Below are positions 39,901 through 51,900 of a DNA stretch of 64,000 nucleotides, piece after piece. The notes under the pieces are model-generated. The model did no database searches. It saw nothing but the letters and a program-made list of their open reading frames with translations, and was not told the origin of the DNA. Position numbers and translations under genes: made by a program. The stretch is from Megalonaias nervosa (taxonomy: Eukaryota; Mollusca; Bivalvia; Unionida; Unionidae), in NCBI GenBank assembly GCA_016617855.1, contig JAECUM010001767.1, forward strand, positions 62,001-126,000, written 5' to 3'. Position 1 is the first letter of the stretch. Each line of letters opens with the position of its first letter.

Positions 39901-42900
39901 ATCAGGAATACCACCTCTTCATTTCAATCTTGATATCAAAGTTTTAAGTTCTAGAAGGACCACCTCTGTAAGATGTCAGTCCTGTTTGTGTTGGACAACT
40001 CTGTAGTGGTGACCTACCTTCTCAATTTGAAAGGGGGGGGTTAACAAATCATCCAACTAGTACATGTTGGTTTGGTGGTTTATTCATTGTTGCTGCCGGC
40101 TTCAGAACAACATACAAATCAGACACATTCACAGCAGACTTTTTGTCTTGGCTGATGTTCTGTCTAGAAAGGGTCAGACTATCCATATGAAATGGTCCCT
40201 TCATCCATTGTTTCTTCATTAATTTGTGTACTTTGAGATAGCCTTTTGCAACAAGGTGGAACCACAAATGGCCCACCTTTGTATCATTGGTTCAAGACTC
40301 TTGGGCTTTAGATGCTCTGTCATTCAGTTAGAAGGGGCTATGGGCATTTGCCATTCTTAGTGCTGAGAAATAAAGGGTCAGAATTGCAAGTTAATTCTGA
40401 TAGCTCCTCATGGATAGGACAAGTCCTTGGTCAGTGATCTGCTTGGTCTAGTGATAGACCTACCCAGAAAGAATATGGCCAAATTGAATCTTCTGGTGTC
40501 CCACCCCTGCCGGGACCATCTTTTCCTTCATGTCTGGCTCTTGTCAAGACAGCTATGTGAGAGACTGAATTTTGATATTTGATTGTGGAGAGAATCTTGA
40601 GAGCAGGACATCCCTCTACTCAGAAGGCTTATGAGGATAAAGTGGCATGTTTTCAAGGACAGGTGTCAAGTCATTAACATCATCCCTTTGAGTGCCTCGA
40701 TCCCTCAGCAGCAGACTTTTCTCAGGCACTTTAAGAAGAAAATGTGGATATCAAAGGCTACTGCTCAGTGATATCAGACACATTCATGCATCATGACAGA
40801 AGAGATATCTGCCATGATAAAGATCTATTTTAATTTGAATAGAACAAAATCCTTCAATCTGTTTCCAAAATGGAATCATTCCTGGGTCATAACATGGTGC
40901 AAATGTGAGATAACTTAAAACCATTAGCTCAGACCTTGCTGAAGCTGTTATCATAAAAAATATGTTTACTGTTAGCTTGAGTGCTCGGCATGCAGGTAGA
41001 ACCAGTTAAATGACCTTTCAGTTGACCCAAGCTATCTTTGGTTCAGATCAGATGGTTTAGTGATCTGCATGATGCATCTAGACTTTGTAGCTAGAAACCA
41101 GTTATTGTCAGTGAGGTATCAGAGTCGTCATCCATTCCCTCTCTTGTCTGTAGATAAGTAAAAAAACAGCAGCTATGCAAAATTCTGTTGGCATCCTCAA
41201 GCTTGAAGCGCATACATAAGTTTTATCAACAACAAAAGACTCTGCATGATGGTTGGTGATTAGGACATCACTTTTCAGGCTCTTCTGAGAATAATGGTTA
41301 TTTGGGATAAAACAGTCTGCATTTAGGAGCACTTTTCACAATTACACTCAATAATGAAGCAGAATATTGGGTTTGTTATGTAAAAATTTGTATCTGCTGT
41401 GAGGTAAAATTGAATCCTTGCATATTTTGTGCACATTTCTGTCTGATGCATTTGTATCAAGATTTAGCATTTTCAGCTGAACTGGCCATAAAGCTTAGTG
41501 AACATAAGGTATGATTCTGCTTCTGTCATGCATTGTCCATCCATCAGTAGTTGCTATTCTGTACCACTCAGAAATCATTGGACCAGTTTTGACAGTATTT
41601 TTCATGGATCATCCTGGCTTTAAAGGCTTTAAAACTGATACAGATGATGCCATTCTACCATCAAATATCGATTGCCATTACTAAAAATAGAACAGTTTTT
41701 CAATGATTCCTTCAATGAAACTTCTTACAAGAATTTGACCAAATTAAATGATAAAGCTTTCTGGGTTTTTATATTTTCATAAATGGTGCTAATCTGCCAT
41801 AAAATGTGAACATATGCAGATCTGTCTTTTGATGGGGCTGCCATTACTAAAAGTAGAAAAAGCTTTAAAATACTTTTTAGCAAAATTTGTTTGGCTGAAT
41901 TTCACCAAATTCGACAAAGCGTCCTTGCACGAAGAGCTTTCAGATTATACAATTAATGCTGATTTGGCATTATTTATGGCAGCTATTGCAAAAATAGATA
42001 GAAAAAAGGTTTGGTTTTGGTTTCTGACACTTTATGGTAACCTTCAGTTGAGTTATTTTTTAGAAATGTTCAACGGGATTTTAACAAAATTGACAAAGTA
42101 CCTTTGCAAAAACGGTTTTTGATCCCTGTAATATATGCTGATTCACCATCAGATATGGTTTCCATTACTAAAAATGTAAAAACTTATTTTAATAAACACA
42201 CTCAACAGAACTTAAGCAGTTTTGATATGTAATTGACAAATGATGTTGATATACCATGAAATATAGATGACGATGCAGAGTATAGAGAATCATGTACACA
42301 ATCAGCATAATATGTAAAAATTCCTATAGAAATCATCCTACTGACACAAGTTTCTTGGTCAGCAGCATTTGCATTTGCTTGTTGGGCAGATATTAGCAAG
42401 GTGGGCAGTCTGAGGCCTGTTGTGGCCTCTTGTTAGCCCAAATGATCTGACCTATTGCAAAGGGACATAACTAATAAATCTCCTTGGAGAAAGTATAATT
42501 GGTGTCTTGTATTTGGATTTATTAGATGTCTTGTATAATTGATAATTTGTTTATTTACTCATTGAATTATTGATAACGTTTCAATTCATGGGTACAAATG
42601 AAAATTTAATACATTATGTGGAATTTTCTGTACTTTAGTTTCCTTCAAATTTTCTAAGAGGCAGTTACGTATGCACAGTGTTTTATAAATTTATTAATCA
42701 AATTATTACATTGTTTGTAAAACAAAATGTATGATTTCAGAGCTAATGTGACGCTAGAGCTGGACACAGATCAAGTGCAGGGTTTTTTATTCTCGGCCCA
42801 GGCACATCTTCATTGGCCATCCTTAGTCAGGAAATGCCGTATTAAATTTCCTCTGACACAGATAGGAAATATGTCAGTAAGTAATCCAAATACAACAAGG

Positions 42901-45900
42901 ATGGAGGTGTGCTAGGCATTTCACTTTTTTTTTAAAACTGAAAATTATACAGTTATAGTTGAGGAAAATGGCTCATTTTGCATTCAGCATTTAAATGCAT
43001 GATTGGAACCTAAAGATTTAGATTCTGATTCAGTCTTGTGAAACATAAAATTATGCAAGTAGTTTCCCTTGCATCTCTATTTCTCTTGTGATGCATGATG
43101 CGTTAGAGATGGTAGTATTGAAATTCAGGACTTTAATAGGTCATAAAGTAGGGAGAATTAGAAAAGGGAGATAACTTTATATAGTAGTGCCTTATTATTT
43201 ATAAAGCCCCACATTATAGTGTTTCTCTTATAATGTGGGTTTGGTCACGAATTCCATTAAATTGCACACATTTTGTTCTGTTATTGCTACTTAATTTATT
43301 TCACTTTATTTTCACACTTAGCTCATGAGATCCAATTATAATGTAGTTTCATACAATGAAGTACTCCATTTTTGTGCTGTAATGCAGTATTATGACAGGA
43401 TTGTTGGAACATGCTTCATCATAAGGTTCCCTCACTTGTCACATAGATTAAGCTTATTGTTCAAGAATAACATTATAAAGAGACAGCACTGTATTTAGAT
43501 TATATTTATCAAATGATCCATATGAAATGCAGTGAAGAAAAAAAAATACATAAAATTAATCCATTCATTAAAATTTTGCCTGTCATCTAAAATCTTTTTT
43601 TTTCTTCCCCACCAGGTTACAGATTTTATTGTTGAAAATCCAGGGGATGTGCCTGTACTGATTCAAATACTCCCATTACCACTTTATCCTAATCCACAAA
43701 CAGTGATTGATATGCTAGGAAGGAGGTATGAGTCACATTTATTGAAGTTGGTTTTCACCTAAATATAATTTTTATACATCTGCTTAAGTGCATTGAAAGT
43801 TTCTTGATTTGATCCAGGTCTGTCCATTCATACATCTATGCCTGTGTACATGTCCAGACCTTCCAACTGTCCTGATTTTTTTCAGGAATGTCCCACATTT
43901 GCATGGCAAAAAAAAATAAAAAAAAAATACTAAAAAACATTTTTGCACATTCCATGTTCAGTGAGTAATTTTTTATCATTTTCTGTCAAATTCTGTTTTT
44001 GAGTCAAATTCATTAGATATTTTTCATTTCCAGCATCAACAGCTACCATTGTGAAGTTGATTTGAAACATTTTTGGTTTGCTCAGTGTTCAGTGTATTAT
44101 AGTGGATAAAATTTTGAATACAAATGTAATTTACATAATGAACATTTGCGTAAGAAAAGTTAAGTCCACTACAGAAAGGAATACACTGAGAAATTTCCAT
44201 TCATTCAGCCCATTTAGAAAGATGATACTTATGATGTTATCCTCTACCTTAAAACCGCCCTGTGAAAGCCTGTCTCTGATTCAGTTTTCATTTAGTTGAC
44301 AGGTCTGTCTTTTCTGAGAATGCTTATTTGAACAATGGACCTGTCCATACATACATCTATTTTTACGTACATGTCTGTTCTGGGAAAACTTTGTTGTAAA
44401 TGAGACCAAACATAGTTGGAAATGAGACATATTGATACATACACGTGTACTTATGTAATTGTCCTTTCTGGGAAAGCTTATTAGTGCACAGGGCCTGTCC
44501 ATACATCTGTACTTGTGTGCAGGTCTGTTCTGGGAAAGCTTATTAGTACACAGGGCCTGTCCATACCACTGTACTTGTGTACAGGTCTGTTCTGGGAAAG
44601 TTTATTAGTACAGTGGACATACATAGATCTGTACTTTTGTACATGTCTGCTCTGGGAAAGTTTATTAGCACACTGGATGTGCTTACATTTATACTTGTGT
44701 ACATGTCTGTTCTGGGAAAGTTTATTAGCATACCGGATGTGCATACATCTGTACCTGTGTACATGTCTGTTCTGGGAAAGCTTATTAGTGCACAGGATCT
44801 ACTTTATTTTTTGGCCATTTAAATCAATTTTGCAACAGAGTTTTAGATATTAATTTAATAATTGGGCATTTTATTCCCTGGTTTAGAATTGAGCTTTTTG
44901 ATGGGGTGATTTTTGAATCCCACAAGTATAAACTTAAGATACCAGACTGAATCATCAGGATCTTAATCATGACTTTTTGAATTTGCCAGTGGGCTTATTG
45001 ACCAAGACTAATTTAAGATGCATTTGATTATATGGCCCTGTTAGAGTGAGTGTTCTCTCAGTGATCAAGAACTTTTTTTATTTCAAACATGCACTTAATA
45101 TGTGGAACTTTTACAGCACACTTACAGATCTTTTACATGGTTCAGACACTCCATTATAAAATATGAACTCTGGTTATGGCCACACACTGACAATGGTTTA
45201 CTGAAATGCTTAAAATAAAATTGGTGGCATAATTTGAATGCATCTAAAATTTCTTTATGCAGTCATGTTTTCTGCATAAAATATGCAGATTATCAAAATT
45301 TCTGTTGCAGGTGCTCATATTTTATGTTGGATATTTTGGCATGATATGTTTTGGCTACAGTGGGCACATGTTTTGACAAACATAAATCTAGTTAAATTTT
45401 TTTAAATCTTATTTTCTTTAACTTTTTTTATATGCCAGAAATTACATAAGCTGTTTTTTTTCAGGCTTTCATCTAACTTCTCAGAGTTTGTAGAAACAGA
45501 TGATCCAGATGTATTTATTTTACCTGATCTGGAACAGTATAATGTGAGTAATAAATAGAATAATTTTTATAAAGTTTGTTTGGTCTTGTGATGCAAAAAT
45601 TGTACATGCTGCTCAGGTAATCAGCATGAATATATTGTGTTAGGTCTGCTTAGAATAGAGCACTATATGTGATTTGCACAAAATCATGATTATTATTAAA
45701 TCTTCTAGTATTATGACCTGTTTTACATCCATCTGCTTTTCTATCTGTCACAATTTGAACTAGTCCTATCGATTTGTGTGGATTGCCATGAATCTTGATA
45801 AATATTATGGTCATCACCAGGAGATGCATATTGACAAATTACTTTGTAGCCAAATGCTGTGAATGTCAGAAAACTTTAAATTTAGCTGGTCTCATGGGAA

Positions 45901-48900
45901 ACTCAGGGATGGTTGCAAAACTTGCTTCATATTTTGGTCATCATCTGAAGAGGCATATATCGATAAATCGCATTAATCTTGTGATTTTAGTGTTATTGTC
46001 CCCTTGATTTGGAAGAAGTAGCATACGATGCATTTTTGTGAATGCAGCTTGGCCAGTAGTATTTAGTGGATTGCTGTGAAACTTGTTATAGTCATCATCA
46101 GAAAATATACAGAAATGTTGCCCTTTGGATTTTGCACCTGATTGCAGTAAAGATGGACTCTTTACAACACAGTTTATTTGGCAGTTTTTGATGGATCATG
46201 GTGAATCTTCATATTTATCATGGTCTTCATGTGAAGAAATATGATTTCAGTGTAATAACATTACCGGCAGTTTAGTGTTTCACACATAGACCAAACTGTA
46301 TGGAAGGCTTACAGTTGGGGTGAGGAAGCATGGGGTCAAAAGATGAAAGGTCAAGGTAAGTTTTTCCAAAGATAGAAAAGTGGTTTCTATAGAAACATGT
46401 AAAACTAGTTAATTTCTTGAAAATTTTGTTATCACTGTTCTTGAATGGTTTATCATATGATGTAGGGTTTTCACCAGAAGACTTCTGATGTTTAGTTTGT
46501 CATCAGTGGTGCTGTTCTGACATACAATATGGTCACCAACATGGATCGCTTGTAAATCTTATTTTATTGCTGTTGATTCTGAATGGATGGTCATTATCAG
46601 CAAAAGACTTATTGTGATGTCTGGCTGGTCCTGAATGGTGCTGATTTTGCATCCAATGTGGCCATCATGTGGCAATTTTGAAAATTTTGTTACTTGCATT
46701 GCTTAAGAATATTATAGGTGGTTTCAACACTAGAGTTATAATGATCTTGCCTTGTATTCCTGAAAATTCTTTTCATTCGGTAGAATGTTAATCTCTTTAA
46801 TGTTTTGATATAAACACAAATTCCATGAGTGCATGTCCTGGAATGGTCCTAGTAAGACATCTGATATTCCCTTATTCATAGTTGCATTCCTGCACTTCAA
46901 TCAAGTCCCCAGATTAAGACCCATGGGGGTCATGGGGTTATGTATTTTGATAACAGCTGATCTTGGGAGCATAGAGTGTACTTCTGAAAACAAATTTCTT
47001 GTTAATCCACATGAATAGAATTAATTTTGTAGCTGCTGTAGATTTAGATTATTTGATTTTTGGCTTGATATTTTCAATTTTAATTAAATTATAAAAGACT
47101 TTTCTGTTTTAATTTCATCTATCACTTTTCCTCAAACATGGGATCCTGTGATAGTTTTGAATGTGCTGTCAAAGTGTTTAATGTTTTGTAATTGTTACAG
47201 GCATGTCACACTTTTGAATTTTATTTTAGCCAAGGTCAGAAAACCCAGTACCAGGCTTTAGGAAATATATAGAGAATTCCCTTGGCATCAAGCCACATCA
47301 TGACACCATTACCACCATTCTACAGCCAGGGGTCAAAATCAAAGTGCGGATAGGGTTCCAACCCAAGGATGACATTTATAGAATGTCTCTTGTGCTCATA
47401 AGGTAGTATAATTTTGTAACTGATTGAAAGTCACTGTTACAGATGAAAAGAGGGGCTTTAATATTTTTTTTCTTGATCCTAGTGTTCTTGATTTGTGAAT
47501 TAAATTTATGTTGGGTCTGGTCCTGTTGCATATTAATTCCAATATTTCATTTCACTGAAGTCACATCAAGCGTGTAATACAGTACATATTCTGTGTATTC
47601 TTCTGGGTTACAGTGGTAAGTTTATTTTCCCCCAGTTTCATTTCTCATTGTTTCCTGTATCGTCATCAGCAACATTTAATTTACCTTTTACGAGTCAGGT
47701 GGGACTGAGTTTTATCAGAATATTTATGGGTAAAAGTGGCAGGGTCCACGGGTAAAACATATGACTCCTAAACCTCCAGTTTAAGGAATTTTCAACCAGT
47801 AATAACTACAGCAAAACCTGCTTGAAAGAAGCTCGAAAGAACTGGGACAATCAGATGTGAAAAATGCAATTTTTGTTTTATTTATTTTTAAATTTTTTGA
47901 AGTCTGAAACTGTGAATGTTCAGAAAAAAATATCAGTAAATAAAAATAGCTTGTCATTAATAGTGTGTGAATATAATATTTGTTCTATAATTTGTCATCG
48001 TGTTCAGTGAAATTTAAGGTAGAGTTAGTAGAAGTTAAAATGGAACAGTTTAAGAAAATGATGTTTTTTCAGCCTTTGCACATTTTTGAAAAGTGTTTGA
48101 ATTTATGTGTTTACCTAGAAAAGTACTTTATTTGAGGTTGGCTGGAAAATAGCTTGAAAATGCCCAGAAGTTTTAGAAAAGGGCATAAATTTTGAAACAA
48201 ATGCATTTCATTAGAAAACATGAGTTTGCTGACCTTAAATATGAAAAAAGAAAAAGAAAACAAAATATGTTAAAAATGTTAGAAACCTATCTTCCAGAGA
48301 TTTTAATCCAATGTTGTGTCATTTGTGTATTCAGAAAGATTTCCAATGTTGTGTCACTTATTCATTAAGACTTCCAATTCGGTCTTTTTGCTCATAATAC
48401 TCGGCCTTGTTTGGGATTGTAACTACTTTATGATGGAAGTAAAAGGATGATGCTGTATTGATTGGGTCATTAAGGCTTATAAAAAAGTTGGTAAAGTGCT
48501 CTGCGATGAGAATAGGAGAAGCATATTTTCAAACACAGTTACCTTAAATGCCCTACATTCTACATATAATGAAAGGGCCAAGTGATAAACGTGGGAGTCA
48601 ACCAACGCTAGACCTATTTGTGTTGAGGTGGAATATCTAATTGCCCACCTCGATCTTTCCATTAACTGGACTGATGCATGGGCCATTGATGGCCTTACGC
48701 TCAGTTGAGAGGGAATTTGGTCATATGCCTTTCCTCCAGCTGTTCTAATACCAAGTTTAATGCAGAAAATTAGGGGCATAAATTACCGAATAGATGGGAC
48801 GAATTCTGGATCAGCGATCTACTTGATTTAGTGATGTACCATAGCTGCCAACTGTCCTGTTTCTTCCGTATTTGTCCCGTATTTTGGACCTGATTACGGA

Positions 48901-51900
48901 TGTATGTTTTTTTTGCAAAAAAAAAGTTTTTTAATTAAAATAAAATAAAATTAAAAATTTCCTTGCAATTTTCAGTTTAAAACGGACACTCGGTTTCCTT
49001 CTGATAGAACTGTATCGCATATATATAGGAATACAGTTCTACAGTATAATTGGTTCATTCAAAATCGAGGCTACCATGCCTGTCTTTATCCGCCATATTG
49101 GATTTTGCAAACAGTTAGCACTACCACTGTGTGTCATCTTCGTAATATTCAGCTTCTATTCATGTTGAATAGGAAAGCAGAATATTCAGAATTTTCACCA
49201 GAAAAGACAAGAAAACAGAACTGAAAGGACAATTGTGCCATCTTGTTTAGATTTGTGAAATCATCTAGTAAAGGAGAAGACTTTATGTTTTGGAAATTGT
49301 GTAATGTGATTTCGCTATTGGGCATGGAGGCGCACATGAAATACAAGAGCACGAAAAAGCTAATAAACATCAGCTTGCTGCTTCATCATACACAACTCAG
49401 CCTGAACTTGGATGTATATAAATACCAGAGAGAACCTTGATGTAATTCGATTAAAATTCGGTTTATTAAATTTCTTTTAGAAATGTACCTTCCTGTTTCA
49501 GTTACTAGTGTTGCTGGCAATTTATTTTGCACGCGTTTTCCAGACGGTAAAATTGCAAAGGATTACTCGTATGCTAGAATGAAAACAGTTTAGTAAGCAG
49601 ATCACACAGAATTGAGATTATCAATGACAGTTGGTACATTGGAATCGATAATAATTGAAAAAAGTAAACAAGGTGTGGAAAAGGCTCCTATAAACAGCCT
49701 GTGTCTGAGTGTGTTGCACTCTTGCACCTTCTGAATGGGCACCCGATTGGAACAGGGTGCCCGTCCAGAAAGTGCAAGTGTGCAACACATGCATCTTTGA
49801 CATTAAATAATTATGTAAGGCACTGTCCTACCTTACTGATGGTTGTATATGTCGTAAGTAGTTACATAATGCATTAAAATTTTAAAAATCAGTTTTTGGT
49901 CCTGAAAATCAGTATTTTTGTCATAAGCAATCAGTATTTTTGTACTTGGGGGTTGGCAGCTATGATGTACCCAGGAAAATAATAGTGCCCCTCATGCTCA
50001 AGCATCAGCTGTGGAGAAGATCGTGACAGCTATATTGCCCTCCACTATATTGGCATATGAAATGAAGTGGCAAGCTTTTGATGACTAGCATAACGTTAAG
50101 GATGTGACAGCACTCTTAACCTCCATTCTCCAACAAGCAAACTTCTTTCTTTTCCTCTTTGGATCCAAGAAGCAAGCTCCTATCACAATCAAGGGATACC
50201 TTTCCATGATCTCATATTTAGACATCACAGAAGAGATGATCTGGTACAAAACAAGGACCTTTCTGATTTTCTTTTCCACTTTTGACATATGCAGGAAGGA
50301 GTATTGTATATTATTTTGTATAAAATCAAGGGTATAAAAAATGCACAAAACTTTGTCATTTCATTCATTCATTTATAATTTCTAACCTGATTGATACCAG
50401 GCATCGTGCTCAAATTTTTAAAAAATGAATGTTTTCATAGTAAACAACCACCATGCACACTGTATTTTTTGGGGGGATCCTGGAAAAGTCTATTTCCATT
50501 GAAAAGCTGAGGTTCCTTGTGTTATACATGCATAGTAGATAAAAACTCTTTTCTGCATCCAATGTTTGGAATGTCTGGTTCCAATATTTCTAAAACAAAT
50601 TGAACACAGTAAAAAGGGCAAGTTCTGTAGCTTTTATGTACATGGGTTCAGAGTGAAATAGGGTGGTCTTCTTAGTAAAGAAACTCCTGTTTTGTTTGAA
50701 AAGTGAACATGATGATAGTGTTAGAGACCCACTGGTGAAGGGTTAGAAATTATAAATTAATAAATGAAATGACCAAGTTTTGTTCATTTTATACCCTGGC
50801 AGCATCACTGATGTAATTTAATGAGGCTATTTCTGATGGTAAGCAAACCATTCCTACCCTTTCTCCTCAAAGCAGTATCAGCATACATCTCTTGTCTTAT
50901 CATGGCAGCACTGGTGTGTTATGCCAAAAAAAAATCAGTGCATGAATCAACAAAAGTAAAACAATGTTTAAATAATACAGTTTATGAAAATATTTTTGCA
51001 AAAGAATTTTTGTATCCAAAAACATGCAGAAAATATGATAAAAATACATTATAGGTTTGTTCATACTTGAGGCAAAATGTTCAGTGGAATCAAGTCAAAA
51101 TGTTCACTGGAATTGAGTCACAATGTTCAGTTGAATGTTCATAATTTTCTTTCAGAAACAATTTAACTATCATAGATGCAATAGTTCTTCAAGGTCAAGG
51201 GGGCCGAGGGGAAATGAAACTGAACAATCAAAGGCCAGGATCTTCTGTGCTTCAGTTTGATATTACAGAAAGACATTTAAAAAACTGTGATAGTAAGTTT
51301 TGATTTTCTCATCCTTTCTTTTTTTTCCCAATCTTTTGTTCATACAGCCTTGACAAATCCTTGAGTTTGAGTGTCTGCATTGAAAACATCTTTAATTTAA
51401 AAAAGTTCAATTTTATCATTGAAAAGTCATTGAAAAGTCTTTGAATTTGTTGAATTTTCCTGCAGATAGTGTTATGTATATGTAATTAAATTGCTTGTGT
51501 GTTAGTTTTAAAATTCTTTTTTATTTTATTTTTGTTTCATTGCATTAAGGCTTAAGAGGGCTTAAGAGGTTTCTAATTGTTGTTGCCAGTTTGAAGTTCT
51601 TTTGGTTTTGGAATTTAATAATTTATTCTCTAGAAAACAAAACAAGTGTACTTTTTTATAAAAAATTCTGGGAGAAAGAAATTCAGTGGAGATTTATTCT
51701 GGAGTTATACGGAAACATAAACTGTGATTCAATCGAGGATCTGTTACCACCAGTACAACGGTCTCATCTGACGTCATCATCTCCATATTGGAATTTCATC
51801 GAGATTTGAACTTGGATTTTATTAGAACTGTTTATTGATAGGTCTTGTGTTTTTCAATCTTAGGATTAAATTTTGGATTATATCCACAAACCGTAAGCCC

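Larger units (their letters stand above)
38250..41340 (+). mobile_element. DIRS-like retrotransposon relic
   Basis: Ordered, heavily broken pieces fit a DIRS element. A gag-like end at about 38300-38530 reads MANALTANLDLIHWDASLRS. The RT start at 38830-38990 reads WISLFLQNEWVSQVISEW then PPLSS. The RT catalytic YLDDLL is at 39370-39387. Then come NWEKSDLQPSHHFVHLGVEL, VNAAADLIPLGLLYMHMLQ, TGIPLEKPKLKVMICTESST and RNase H VLFVLDNSVVVTYLL. A tyrosine recombinase N-terminus (RAGHPSTQKAYEDKVACF, DIKGYCSVISDTFMH, DICHDKDLF) lies at 40600-40830 and PLAQTLLKLLS at about 40920. Terminal repeats are not located, so outer limits are approximate. Confidence 0.88.
36664..42740 (+). other. Intron 12
   Basis: GT-AG. 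It holds a short ~60-bp tandem repeat (37690-37910), the DIRS relic (about 38250-41340) and a degenerate satellite (about 41560-42330). 36664-37650 shows nothing recognised. Near 42450 occurs a molluscan-type aaagggacataacta motif. Confidence 0.8.
45544..47229 (+). other. Intron 15
   Basis: GT-AG. It is mostly decayed satellite: 'tggattgccatgaatcttg...ggtcatcaccaggagatgca' units at about 45720-46260, then the 'gaatggatggtcat' family at 46430-46690. 46700-47229 shows nothing recognised. Confidence 0.75.
47403..51155 (+). other. Intron 16
   Basis: GT-AG. It holds a DIRS relic split by a hAT element (about 48500-50320 with 48841-49963) and a TIR MITE (50330-50796). 47403-48400 is AT-rich with nothing recognised. 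Confidence 0.8.

Noticed and set aside
41814..42122. 102-aa reading in intron 12
   Set aside because: It spans units of a degenerate satellite and has no recognisable domain.
43855..43960. Second copy of the 48841-type hAT element
   Set aside because: Only one end-like phrase (ccaactgtcctg) is present; no partner end or target duplication was found.
44281..44853. Several overlapping open readings on both strands
   Set aside because: All fall in the 62-bp minisatellite and change frame with the repeat.
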